Source of the DNA: Alitta virens
Taxonomy: Eukaryota > Annelida > Polychaeta > Phyllodocida > Nereididae
Reading direction: 5' to 3'
Assembly: GCA_932294295.1 (NCBI GenBank)
Contig: OW028580.1
Location: forward strand, 11,995,374 to 12,059,373
DNA: 64,000 nt
Positions within the stretch are counted from its first letter, which is position 1; every line of letters starts with the position of its first letter. The translations under genes and the position numbers were made by a program. The notes under the pieces are model-generated. The model worked only from the letters and a program-made list of their open reading frames with translations. It made no database searches and was not told the origin of the DNA. Shown here one piece after another: positions 45,890 through 57,502 of this stretch.

Positions 45890-47120
45890 ATTTACTAAAT
45901 TCCATAATTAACCGAAGTGTAACGAAAACTATTTTGACAATAAGTTAATCTGTAAAATGGGATGTGAGATTCTTGAGATTGTGTAAAATTATAGGGTTGT
46001 ATTTTATTATAATTAAACATTTCATTAAGAATTGAAGGAAGGTATTTTCTTTTGAATTTGTATACATATACAAGAAGAATTACAAAGAATACATACATTT
46101 GATAAATTGACAGAATTTTTAGTGCTTTGAATAGAGCAGCCGAAGGCTCTCTAGGTCCAGATGATGTCATAATTCTTAAAATCTTTTTTTGCCATCTGTG
46201 CAAAGAAATTAAATAACAATTTCTAACATTACCCCAGACTTCTACACAATAAGACAAATGAGGAAAAACAAAGGAATTGTATAAGGTAATGAGTGTTTCC
46301 TTACTTAAACATTTTCATGCTTTAGTTATAATACCAAAGGCTTTAGCTATTTTAGATTTTGCTAAATTGATATGTTTATTCCATTTTAACTTATTCTCAA
46401 TTGTCACCCCCAGGGATTTAGTGTATTCGATTTCTTCTATAATATTATTATTTATCTTAATTTCATCATGTTCTGCTATTGTCTTTCTAGGAGAGCTAAA
46501 TATCACATAGTTTGACTTATCGATATTCAATGACAATTTATTGATATTCATCCACTTTACTTTTTTTTCCAATTCCTGATTCCTAGTTGATATTATATCA
46601 TTACCTGATATAAATATGTTGGTATCATCTGCATATATCGAAGGTAGAATTATATTTGAAACTTTTGCAAGATCAATAATATAAAGAAGTAACAAAATAG
46701 GACCGAAAATACTACCTTGTGGAACTCCACATTTAACAAAAGCTTCTTTTGAATTGAAGCCATCATAACTAACCAATTGTCGTCACTCAGATAAATAACT
46801 TTTCATCCAATCCTGCGCTATACCTCGCAGTATTAAATGTCTTCCTCAGATCGAGGAAGACACCCAAAACTGATTTTCCTTTATCTATTTCAGATTTGAG
46901 TTTATCTACCAAAAAACATAAGAGCTAAACTTGTTGCATGACTCTCTCTGAAACCAAACTGTAATTTTAATTCATTGGAGAAAACTTCCTGATTTAAGGA
47001 AATTTGATAGAGGTGTTTTAAAACATCAATGTAATATTTGCAAGAGTTTTTAATCACTTTAGCGTGGATATTGTCATATCCTGGGCAGCTTTCCTTTAGT
47101 CTTTTAATAATCAATTCAAG
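45890..47120 (-). pseudogene. Second LINE family, RT and C-terminal region (broken)
   Basis: Minus-strand Jockey/CR1-like reverse transcriptase. Order from 47,114 down: PGYDNIHAKVIKNS, LQFGFRESHATSLAL (46,960-46,920), GVPQGSIFGPILLLLYIID (from about 46,722) and the catalytic YADD at 46,635-46,624. Then KSLGVTIENKLKWNKHI, and a C-terminal part SYCVEVWGNVRNCYLISLHRWQKKILRIM ending at 45,895. The frame is lost between about 46,780 and 46,900 and between 46,315 and 46,257. Different family from the 43-kb LINE; a scrap of the same family lies at 56,259. Confidence 0.8.
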
Positions 47121-48130
47121 TTATGTTTTAGTAATATCTTTTAAATATATTTAGTCTGATAAAAATCTGGCAACTACAATAATCACTTGATATTAAAAAT
47201 TACATAAACTTTAAAAATTGATTATTATTTACACAAACTAGATTGTATTGTTTGTATTTACTATTATATCAAATACAACAAGTTTAAAATGGAGATTTTA
47301 ATGATTTCGCACATCCATAAGGATTCCCCCAACAGATTACTTCCATTCCGCTTGTCACAATCACCAAGATTTCGATCATCGATCTTCATGCCGATTCCCC
47401 AAATTGTACTTCAGCTAGCTTCAGCTAATTTCGTCTCCTCTGTGTTCAGCAAGAATTTCTTTGCATAAGAATCTGACATCAATTTGATTCTGATTGCCTT
47501 TCTGAGGTAGCATGCTGCATAACAAAATTACAGTATTTAGCTGTAAAAAAATGTCGGTTAAATTGCAAGACAACTACGGAGACTCGTTACAGTTTATGAC
47601 TGTATGTATGTGACTAGTGATCAGCTTGGTATAAATTTAAAACATTTTTAAATCCATAAATCACAATCATATATTTTCACACTCTTGCAAGTTCGCACAG
47701 GTGTACTTAAAAAAATCTATAACTTTTTTAATGTATTTTTTTGATGTATTTTGAGAAAACCACTTTCCCCCAAAACTTTAATATCACTTTGAGCATATTA
47801 CGCAACCTTCTGCATTTGCATTTCTGGTTTTCCAGAACTGTGATAAGTGGTTTAAACGTTTAAAAAACTGTTGGGAAAATGTTTTTGTCCAGGAACATCA
47901 GCATGTTTTCATGAACTGTTACTAGGATTTGCTAACTCTGTCGGCAAGCACAAAGTCCTGCAAAGACAACTTCACAGTCTGATTACTTGTAACGGTCTCA
48001 GCTAATAAAAATATGACAGAGATTCCATCTTAAAGTTCCAATCTTTATTGACCTGCCCCTGCCCTAATTTTACTTGTCTAAGCCCAACTGTCAACTGACT
48101 GCAGAACATGATGATGAGATTGGCCATAGT
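47121..48130. other. Gene-free AT-rich sequence
   Basis: No recognised gene or repeat. Confidence 0.5.
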
Positions 48131-48489
48131 GTGATGTAGTGTCCCGGGCCTCAGCAGTGACCCCACCTTCTAGCACTTGGCTAGAAGGGATATCCTTTGT
48201 GGCCGAATGGTTAGAGGTGTGGGTAAAGCTGCTCATGACATGGTGGACACAATCCGGGCATCTCTGTGAGCATGAATTAGGGGTTGAAGGCCAGGGTAGG
48301 CAGTTTGAATCCCGCTCACAGGGGGTATATAAATAGAATTGCGATGTTTGACTTGTGATGTTAGTCAAAATCGCAAGAAAGTATGGGGGATGTGATGGAG
48401 TGTCCCGGGCACTTGTCAGAAGCACTTGGCTAGAAGGGATATCCTTTGTGGCCGAATGGTTAGAGGTGTGGGTAAAGCTGCTCATGACA
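48131..48489 (+). mobile_element. Duplicated SINE with tRNA-Ser/Leu-like head
   Basis: 48,131-48,240 and 48,392-48,489 are direct copies (offset 261 bp), including GTGTCCCGGGC, AGCACTTGGCTAGAAGGGAT and the A-box-like GTGGCCGAATGGTTAGAGG. The first unit continues to a B-box-like AGTTTGAATCCC near 48,303. The long A-B spacing resembles tRNA-Ser/Leu with a long variable arm, but no intact tRNA can be folded. The second copy ends after CTCATGAC. An imperfect 15-bp-stem hairpin (48,339-48,375) lies between them. Confidence 0.6.
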
Positions 48490-48603
48490 ATAGCTTGGAT
48501 TGGGGCAAAGGTTACGACCTTTGTACGCTCATAACCCAGGTTACCCCCATTGCAAGGATACTATGTCAGCCACCACAGGCAGGACCTGTAACATACACAC
48601 AGC

Positions 48604-49182
48604 TGTAATAATTTTCAGACACTGACTATATATTGCGATTATAGCACATGCACAGAAAGTTCACTCCATCAAAGGATCCAGCAAATAAGTCAAGATTCAC
48701 ACGCGAACTGGCCAATCAGCAGAGACCCAAACGTTATATTTATATTAGTGGACCCCGCCGTGACATGGCCTGACTAACCCTGGCCAATGAGGTCAATCCT
48801 TCAACTCAAAAAGTGGAAATTCTGTTGCAATGGTTACAACCACCGTCAACCACGAGGGATTTGTTTACCCTAGAAATGGTGTGTGTATATATATATGCAT
48901 TAATTGAACCCATAAAAAGTGATTCTGAACAAGGTAAACGGTTTTCACAATCCATTTGATTGAATATCATACAATGTGAACAGAGGAGAAGCCAATCTAA
49001 TTGTTTCTTTTTAGTTTGACAGCACTGATCACGTGGGCCACATGAATAAATTACGATAATACCCCAACTTTGCGAGATTTGCCTGGGGTACATTTCCTGG
49101 GTGAGAAAGTGCTGTAAAGCAAGAAACCTAACAAAAATGTTTGTTTTAAAGTGTCTGAAAACTTTTGGCCACGTCTGTACTT
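48604..49182. mobile_element. Tc1/mariner-type MITE remnant
   Basis: The right end GTGTCTGAAAACTTTTGGCC..CGTCTG followed by TA (near 49,150-49,178) looks like a Tc1/mariner terminal repeat ending CAGACGTGGCCAAAAG. The left side shows TTTTCAGACACTGACTA near 48,611, so the outermost part of that end is missing. Non-coding interior; the 95-codon minus-strand frame is not a known protein. Confidence 0.5.
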
Positions 49183-49368
49183 ATTTTAGTAATTGTAAAA
49201 CCTGTTCTTTAAATTAAAAATGCCCATCTTAAATCTTTTACATTAAAATCTAATTTCTGTCCTACTGATCAAAGAGCAGTTGATTTACATCAGTTTCAAT
49301 ATGTAGCACATCAAATTTGCATTTGCATCATGCCTAGTAGTTTACAGTTGCGTGCATACATTTGGAAA

Positions 49369-50047
49369 TCATCTCACAGAAGGCCTTTCCATGCCACGGC
49401 TTGAGGATCTTTGACCACATCCTTCTGGGCCATCCGATCTTGCATGTTGGTGGCCCTGCAGATGGTCCTTCAGAGTGGCCTTGCCTTGTCTAGTTGAAAC
49501 ACGGCGAATGTGATCCAGCAGAAAGGAGAAGTTGGCAATCACCCATCTCTTCCTGGCAGTACACTTCTTAGCAGCTGCCCAAGAACGTCCAGACTTTGCA
49601 AGCGTCCCCACTTGTGTCCTCATTGAGGCAAACCAGATCTTCAAGTCAGCAACAATCCGAGGGTTCAAGCTGGCAGCCTTCTCTTCCCACAGACGGCTCT
49701 TTAGGGCTGTATTCTTGTAGTCGTTGGTGTTGTGGTCGTAGAACAACTGTTTACTATTGTACCACTCGACAAGGTCTTACTCAACTTCTTCGGGAAACAA
49801 CAATTTCTCTTTTAGCCTATTCTTTGGGTTCTTCTCCAGCAGGGCTGTCAGACCTGGAGCCGGAAGGCAACTTCCCACGTGCTTGTTCTTCCTGTGGAGC
49901 TTCTTCAAGAGCAGGGGTGGACTTACAGAAGTGTTGATGGGAGACAGGTCTCATAAGAGTTTTCGTTATGCCCAGTAGAAATAGAAGGTTCTTCTTTCAC
50001 TTTCGGATGCCTTCTTTCTTGTATAAGATCTTCTGCCTCACGGCCAT
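49369..50047 (-). pseudogene. MADF-like ORF2 of a second Harbinger family (broken)
   Basis: The clear part (49,760-49,420) reads LVEWYNSKQLFYDHNTNDYKN, SRLWEEKAASLN, ADLKIWFASMRTQVGTLAKSG and RKRWVIANFSFLLDHIRRVS. That is a MADF-type DNA-binding domain alignable with DWYRENDIFYDRTRCDYKD...LKTWLESIRTSAGKLIKQG...KWIIANFG of the other Harbinger family. Upstream a Lys/Glu/Ser-rich N-terminal region runs in other frames to a possible ATG at 50,047, with TGA and TAA stops between. Downstream, after about 49,440, the similarity is lost. Same predicted role, clearly a different family. Confidence 0.65.
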
Positions 50048-50428
50048 AGTTTCGTCAGCAGCTGTATAATGCAGTGATGTGATCTCGTTGAAAGACGGAA
50101 GACAAGTGATGGCTGAAGACACCCTGCCGTGCTTTTATAGCCACCAGCACTCGGGTTTATCAGTGAACAACTCGTACGAGTTGTGCGAGTATCCATGAAA
50201 CACCTGCCGGTCACTCTTCAAACACTCTTGTGCATACACCAAGTGTCCGTGACATGCTGTCCTATTCTCCATGCGATTCCCGGTGTCAGTCTTGAAACAT
50301 ACGTGGACCATTTGCTGTTCACTTGTGTATATCCATCGTTCATACGTGAAACACTGAGACCACCAGGGATGAGCAGGAGTGAGCAAGTGTGGATGGCGAG
50401 TGGCCACAGACGTATGTAGAACGCTCAC

Positions 50429-50517
50429 CGAGTGACTCCCGAGTGACTTTCGAGTGACTCCCGAGTGACTTCCGAGTGACTCCCGAGTGACTTCCGAGTG
50501 ACTTCCAACTGATTCCC
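50429..50517. repeat. 11-bp subterminal repeats (GAGTGACTTCC)n
   Basis: About eight units of GAGTGACTYCC in the subterminal zone of the 49-50.8-kb element, the counterpart of the short arrays in the related MITEs. Confidence 0.85.
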
Positions 50518-50763
50518 GTTAAAGGGCAAACAATTTCACTTGTACTACATCCACCAAATTTTTAAGCATGTTTAAAATGTTGTGCCCTCTCCATGGATAG
50601 TCTCGGATGATCTGGAGGGACCATGAGCATTCTATGGATTAGCACGAGTATCTCTGCAATGCTTGGCGAGTGAATTACATATGGACAAGGATAAGCAAGA
50701 GTTAACATTTTTCGTCATCCATGGTCATTCAGCATCACCATTTGTGACAGTGAGAATGCCCCT

Positions 50764-51204
50764 TCACAGTACCCCACCAGTGGGAAGCCAATGAGACAAA
50801 TGACTGGCATTGACATTGTACTCTTATACAAGGTTGGAACCTGAAACTACTGGAAAGTATGCACAACAAAAGAACCAACATCTGAGGTAGGAAGCCAGTT
50901 ATATCCTATTTTTTTCCTTTTTATTTTAATTGAAAACTAAAAAGTTTCTCATTGTTACCCGCTCTTCCCTATTCTGTTCCATGTCGCATTCATGCCTCAG
51001 CCTTTTGTATATATAATTTAAGTTTCAGTGCAATTGATCAATGACCACTCAATGTTTTGACCATTGTTAATATGATTGTTTTTGAGGATTACATTATACT
51101 GGTCAATTGTGCTGACACTGAGGTATAACACATGTGTAATATAAATAGCTGAGGTGTGAATAGACTCTGCATGTACAGCTGCAAGTATAGCGACAACCAC
51201 AGTG
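50764..51204. other. Gene-free sequence
   Basis: No gene or named repeat. Confidence 0.5.
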
Positions 51205-51393
51205 TACTGCAACAGACAATTTCCAACATTTCAAGCTGTGCCTGAGGGCGCTGTCTGCTGTCATCAGAGAGCAAAACGAAGGATGAAAGACCAAACCCAG
51301 TGCACATTTCCTACTTGAAAGGTCAGAAAAGTGGCCCTCCACCAACTGTCTCTTCATGCTCAAATTGCTCTTGATTCAAGGCAGGATTTCATG
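51205..51393 (+). repeat. Dispersed repeat R4, copy 2
   Basis: Plus-strand counterpart of 41,965-42,160. Three overlapping minus-strand frames here are shadows of the repeat. Confidence 0.75.
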
Positions 51394-52974
51394 AGGCCCC
51401 AAAGTGCATAACATAGACTGGGGTGAAGTAATTACTATGTAGGACGCTCATTTTGCTCCCTTTGATAGATTGAAACTCATTACTTGTACAATCACAAGAG
51501 GAACCAATTGCCATGGACCTTTCAACAAGTTTCTTTTATTTTCCAAAGTTTGCATGTAATCTGGCATTCTTTACATTTAGAGTGGTGATGCTGTGTCGTA
51601 AGTTGTGCGTGAGTTAGATAGTCTTCTGAAAAATGAAAAGAAATCTGTTAACATTGTACTTGTAATTATGTACCTAACAAGAAGAGTGCAAGTATAGCAA
51701 ATAGTGACCCCCAAAACATTATCTGACAAGTCTATTTCATGTTATGTCATTAGTTATAATATTATCGAAAACGTTTAATTCATGTGATAATAACCAAAGT
51801 TTACTAACTGATCACGCAGTCAACATGAAGTAGACTTTATCTCATCTCATCTTATCTCATCTTATCTTATGTGAAAGTCTTAAAAAAAGCTAACTACGAT
51901 TTGCTACCAATCGCTTGAATGATGAATATTGCTTAATTCAGAAAAACTTCCAACAATCTTGGTGAAAAACTAAGACACTATCAATAATACAATTGTCCTA
52001 ACAATGACACAGATCATTTCCGGTTTCACGTCACTGATTTAATTTCATCTCTTCGAATATTAAAAAATAGGGTATGAATTAATACCATATATCAGCATCC
52101 GTTTCTTTTTCAAATGAAATCAAATTGCTCTCGACTGTTTGCATGGCTTTTGATGATGATGATTGTAGTTCTATTCAAAAATCTATTTCAATTTGTTCTG
52201 ACTTCTGTGCTTTAAAACATGTTTTGATACAAATCAAATTTTAAAATCAACATATAAACCAAAATATCACAAAGAAAATAATTCTAATAATAGCAAGAAA
52301 TTATTAAATATCTTCGTCAGAACTTTTTTTAAGTAATCAGTGTAATCATATAATTTTTTTCCTTCAAGAGAAATCATTTTTCTGACAGTGTACATGAAGC
52401 ACATAGTCAAGATGACAAATCAGGTTTGTACCAATCACCAGTGCAATTTAGGATTATGTACGCCGTTGTACAAATCTTCATTTCTCACGTTGGGGTGGTG
52501 ATGTCTTTCAGAAACAAACTAGTAATTCCCAGCTTACAAGAGAACTGCATCTAATTAGGTTGGTTACCAAGGGGATACTCATCCAACATTCAGATAATTT
52601 GGAATGTGACTATGTGTATAGCTCCAGTTGTGTCACTGTCACCGATGTCGAAAAAGCATCTCCATCACACTGATACACTTCGCCGAAAGCTGAAAGTAAG
52701 CAAAGTCAATACATAATTGTGCACTGATACATTGGTAATTTTATTAAATTACAATCATCAGTGTTGAGAAAATCAAAATTGTAATTGGCAAAGTTTCCAT
52801 TGACCTTATTAAGTGCACTGGTAAAATGGTTTATACTGACTGTATATATTTCATTGTCTTACTGGTCTGTAGCTTAGTCAGTAGAAGCCTTGCTATGAGA
52901 CTCAGATGAGATGAAATGGCTTGACTTCCAGCCAAGAGCCTACAACACCATTACTATTTGCAAACTGAGCAGTG
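51394..52974. other. Gene-free sequence
   Basis: No gene. A short (TTATC/TCATC)n tract at 51,838-51,871. A tRNA-like A box (CTGTAGCTTAGTCAGTAGAAGC) near 52,866 with no matching B box. Confidence 0.45.
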
Positions 52975-53127
52975 GCAGATTGGTTTCATAAGCTTCCTAG
53001 CAGGTCCAAACCCTAAACCATAGCAATCACGAACGGTCCATTAGATTACAGGGGTTCCCCGAGGATGCACCTTACTAGGTTTATTGGCTGCAAAATCTGT
53101 GACCAGGATCCGCTTCATCTGTGACCA
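52975..53127 (+). repeat. Dispersed repeat R3, copy 2
   Basis: CAGATTGGTTTCATAAGCTT, CAAACCCTAAACCA, ACAGGGGTTCCCCGAGGATG and GGTTTATTGGCTGC match 60,150-60,308 (inverted) closely and 32,408-32,558 less well. Confidence 0.75.
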
Positions 53128-55970
53128 GGTAGACAGCAGAATAGGAATGAAGAAAGAGACAAAGAGATTGAGGGAGATGGAGTCAGTCAAATATGCAGAA
53201 TGATATAAAGATGGGGATGCAGGAAACAAGAGACACAGACTGATGCAGAGGAAAAAAAATTGAAAACTGTTATTACATTCAAGTCAGTGCTAGGTAGACA
53301 GGCGTGGTGTGTCCACTGCAGAGCTCGGTTTGAGGTCTTCACCTCAGGTTTTAATTACCAAGAGAACAGAAACCAACTAGACAATTTGCACAAGAGTGAA
53401 TATCTATTTACCGCACATCAGACGTACGATGTAATGGCAATGCAAACAGAAATACCTTTTTCACTGTATCTATCTATCTATCCATCTATCCCTATCCTCG
53501 TCCCTCTCTCCTCCCATACAAAGAGGTCAATTACACCTGGTTTACACTGATCTCTAATCTTATTAGCCGGGCCTTTTAGTGACATGATAAGAAATCCCAT
53601 CTTCACTCATCCGATTACCCCAAATTGTCCCTTTCTACTCATTCCTGATTGACACTATCAGCCCTGCACATTTCCTAGGTCCATGAGGCAGGTCACATCA
53701 TACGGGTGGCAGAATGGTTGAAATGGTGGGTCTCTGTAGCACCAATTTAGGGTTAGTGGTTGGAATAGATCAGTGAAGTTGGCTACCCGAACCTAGCTAC
53801 CTGACAGCTACCGAATATTGCAAAAGCAATATACAAAAGTTAATCTTGTTTTTTACTGGTACGGTCCCAACCGGTCAATTCGAAATATACAATCAACTTC
53901 GGCAAAAAATAAAATTTTTGGGTTTTTTTACGAGTGGGCGAGTACACCTCGTAGTGGAGGGAATAACACACGAAATACGCCCTCACCAGACTCGCCAAAG
54001 CATTGTATGACCCCCACTGATTTCTCGTCTAATGGAGGTAAATAGCAGCTACCCCTATGTCTATTGTGTCTATGACTCTATGTTCTACTGGATAAATTGG
54101 GGTCAACTGATTCACTATACAAGAGGGTTAGTTAAATAAACAAAAAGTTGAAATTCATAAATTATTTGCTAGCTTTGAATTTTCACACAATCAGTATGTA
54201 CAATTGAAATAATTATCAAACTGGTATGCTTTAAAAGCAAACTTGACTTTTTGCTGAAATTGTTTGTGTTAATTAGTACTTTATATGTAACAGATCCATA
54301 ATCTATATGATATTTGGTTTTTGTATCACAGCCTGCCTCCATCCAAGAGTGTGTAATATGTATGGCAATCAGTGAATTATTCAACAATTAGTAGCTGTCA
54401 AGTTACTGCTCAGTCTGTTGAAACCTAATTGCTATTTAGTCAAACTAGTAATGTTAGTCATGCCATACATGTCACTTGTGCACAAAATACAAAATTATAT
54501 TCATGATAGATTATCTATGTTGCAATAATTATTAATAAACGGCCTTAAATCTGCATCTTAAAATAATAAGTACTTGAAGTACTTGAAGTACTTGAAAGGT
54601 ACTTACAAGTACTTTGGCTTCAAGTACAAGTACTTCATTTTGAACAGCTTCGAGTCCAAGTACAGTATTTGACCCCAAGCCTGGTTACTTGAAGAAGGAA
54701 TGACGAAAAAATAGTTTGCTATAAATAAATAAATAAAAACAGAAAAAAATAATAAACCAAATTGTTGTAATAGTATACGTGCAACTGTGTGTATTGTCAC
54801 AGCTTTCCTCTGTGTAGACTTAGGTTCTGTGAAATATCAGCAATAAATGAATAGATTTTTTTAAATATATATATTTAATGTCATGTTGCATTACTGATGC
54901 TATACTATTTATAGGGGTTATATATATGGGGGGGGGGGCTTACAACAACCCGTATTAATTGCCCTTGGCACGTTATCTTTTATATATTTCAGAGCCGCAA
55001 AGCTTCAGAAAATTCTGAAAAAGTCTAAAATTTAGACCTCTGCAGAATGTATCCACATGTCAAAAACGGTAAAGATCCGTCAAAGTGTTTCCGATAGGAA
55101 TGCAAGAAAGAGGCGAGCCAAATTTCAGCAACCCGGCAGATACCTGAAAGTAGTGGACCTCTGCAAAAATGTCACCCCCTTGATGGTTGTAAAGGCTAGT
55201 TTTGTGTGCGCTAAAAGTTAGACGCAAAAGTTCATTTTTGTTTTATACCGGCATGTTCTCAACTGGATAGTTCAAAAATTACAATTTGACTTTTTTTCAA
55301 AAATGCTACCACGTAGACCTTTGCCTTAAGGATCTTCTGGCGAAAAAACAGAAAAATTCCATTCACCGTTTACGAGTTGTATACATGGTATCATTTAGAG
55401 TGAGTGCTGGAGCGGAACGCAGTTTTCAAACGCTGGGTTCAGGTAGCCAACTTTACATCTTCGTAGATAGCTGGGTTCGGGTAGCTAACTTCACATCTTT
55501 GGGTAGCTGCCATGTAGTTTCGATAAAAATTCGGAAAACGGAGCACAAATTTCAAAAAAAAAATTCGTGGATGGAGTCAGTGACTACATCCTTCGGTAAA
55601 CTCAAAGCAAACGAAAAGAGTCAAAACTAGTTATTTGAGATCATAGAGAGCTTGTTTTCACTGCATCAATGCATTTTCATCAAACATCCACTATAGAACA
55701 TAACCCAAATCAGGCAGTAAGGAGTAAGCCAATAACTACATGATTTAATACATGCATAATGTTACATTAAATGCAAAATACTGGTAGGCTTACACCATCT
55801 GGCGTATTTTCCTTTGCAATAAATATTACATTGCAATTATAGTGATAATATATAGAAAATCTTATTTATATAGCAAGTACTGTTAATGGTAACAATACAC
55901 TTAATTATAAATATGAAAGATATACAAAAATTCAGTTATTAGACAAAAATAAAGGTAATGAGAAAATGGC
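53128..55970. other. Unassigned, possible eroded element
   Basis: No gene. GTTGGCTACCCGAACCTAGC at 53,779 is nearly the complement of sequence at 55,471-55,490, which also forms a 36-bp direct repeat (55,431 and 55,471), so about 1.7 kb may be an element with inverted ends. 54,555-54,665 is rich in AAGTACTTG palindromes. A (TCTA)n tract lies at 53,466-53,490 and a G-run at 54,929-54,938. The open frames at 53,818-54,045 and 55,286-55,630 have no domain I recognise. Confidence 0.4.
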
Positions 55971-55973
55971 GAT

Positions 55974-55999
55974 GTTTATATATATATATATATATATAT
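55974..55999. repeat. (TA)n microsatellite
   Basis: Simple AT dinucleotide run. Confidence 0.9.
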
Positions 56000-56215
56000 G
56001 ACCGCAGCGCTGTGGCAAATGTAGGACGGACGAGGACGTCATTGGCAGCACTACGGAATCGGCGGGATCCACAATCATTGCTTTTTGCCGCCGCCAACCT
56101 ACCTGTCTTCTCCTGCCTCTATCTTACTAAATATTTGGAATATTTTCGATCCGAAAACACGTACGGAATCAGTATGAACTATACTAGATGTTGGACTGCT
56201 GCTGCACAATTTTAG
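56000..56215 (+). other. GC-richer open segment, unrecognised
   Basis: About 200 bp of visibly higher GC and CpG content than its surroundings, open in one + frame after the TA repeat (VGRTRTSLAALRNRRDPQSL ... ending at 56,215). I do not recognise a domain, and the frame's start codon lies before the microsatellite. It might be an exon remnant, a retroposed fragment or chance. Confidence 0.25.
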
Positions 56216-56258
56216 GCAATTCTAGTCTCATAATTTCTATAGTTTCATATTAGGACTT

Positions 56259-56570
56259 TCATGATAAAAACACATTAGTATCATCAGAAAATGAAATAGG
56301 TGTTATTATTTTTGAAACAGTAGCAATGTCATTAATATAAAGAAAAAGCAAAAGACCTATAATAGAACCTTGCAGAACCCCACAGGTTATCACTCTCTTT
56401 GTTGGAATTATTTCCATCAATACACACATACTGTTCTCTATTTTACAAATAGTCTTTAATCCATAAATGGGCAATTCCTCTAATTCCATATTTATCTAGC
56501 TTATTGAGTAATATTGTATGGTTTACAGTCCTTCTGAAAGACTAGATTAACGCCATATTAGTACTGTGTT
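56259..56570 (-). pseudogene. LINE RT fragment (family of the 45.9-kb copy)
   Basis: Minus-strand GVLQGSIIGLLLFLYINDIATVSKIITP then FSDDTNVF, alignable with GVPQGSIFGPILLLLYIIDLAKVSNIILPSIYADDTNIF of the copy at 46.6 kb. The catalytic box reads SDD in place of ADD, and GVPQG is GVLQG. Only this core survives; upstream traces run to about 56,570. Confidence 0.75.
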
Positions 56571-56749
56571 ATTTCCTAAATCCAAACGGATAGTCTTTTT
56601 AATATCTTAGAAAATAATGGAAGTACTGGAAGCGATGCTGCGACAGACCTGCCCAATTTGTGCCACACGCAAAAATCTCCCTGAATAATGAGAGCCTCGG
56701 TCTCCAGCCCTACTTTCAAAGACCTCTCTACTTCACTACCTCATATCAT

Positions 56750-56955
56750 TTGTGAAATGCTTAGCCATTAACACGGAGGTAGAACTCAGTATCTATGCTG
56801 AGGCAAGTGACCGAAACCCCCCACCTACGGCATGAATTATTGTCTCTCATTAAATCTAGTGGTGAGACACTCACCTGCTCGTCTGAAGGACCTAGGTTCA
56901 ATTCCCGACCTGGGCACCCTTCATGAGCAACATCCCAGCTGGATGTTGTTTAGGA
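56750..56955 (+). mobile_element. SINE fragments (family of 7,125)
   Basis: 56,795-56,820 has the body landmark 'ATGCTGAGGCAAGTGA'. Then a new head begins: A-box-like AATCTAGTGGTGAGACAC and a perfect B box GGTTCAATTCC at 56,895-56,905, followed by GGGCACCCTTCATGAGC. These are two copies in tandem or one rearranged copy. Confidence 0.65.
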
Positions 56956-57502
56956 GGGATTTTACATTGGTAGATATGTAAACTTTTCATGTCTTCTTCT
57001 GTTAAAAACTACATTGATGAGTCACACTCCTATATGTTCTATATTATAGCTTTTCTATCCCATCATGACTCATAAGGTAGTTATGACTCATCTTGGAACC
57101 ATTGGAAGGGTAATCACTTATACCAGATTTTTCTATCACTAGAGGGCAGGTGGTGTCACCATAGCTATTCCTCGTCATTAGTGACAAAATAACCCATTGC
57201 CATGAATGCCAGTATGAGTCATCAAGGGAGCTTCAGCAGTTCAGGCCTAGTGCAAAAATAATGAAGCCTTTGCTGTCATATATAAACTCATATAAAATAC
57301 AGCCATACTACTAATGGTAGAGTTGTTATTGTCTTGTATTTGGTGGATGCTGGGAGCACTCAGAAAATTTGAGTCAAATCCATTGGAGCCGTTTTCATTT
57401 TATAACAAAATGAACAGAATAAAAAAGAAATTTTTTACCATTTTTAGTGTGACAGTTTGAAGTTGGTCAAATATCCATGATTGATTTCAATAATTTGTGC
57501 TT
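56956..57502. other. Gene-free sequence
   Basis: No gene or recognised repeat. Confidence 0.5.

Larger units (their letters stand above)
49369..50763 (-). mobile_element. Harbinger-type element, left part lost
   Basis: Right end GTGACAGTGAGAATGCCCCT at 50,763 corresponds to the ends of the MITEs at 37,749 and 59,301. The segment 50,580-50,763 is alignable with 38,215-38,581 (CCCTCTCCA, ATGGATTAGCACGAGTATC / GGGATTAGCAAGAGTATC, GATAAGCAAGAGT, CATCCATGGTCATTC). Within it is a minus-strand MADF-like gene with its own TATA box (CTATAAAAGC, 50,131-50,140). The left end, near 49,369 or before, is not recognisable. It appears to be a gene-bearing relative of those MITEs. Confidence 0.7.
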
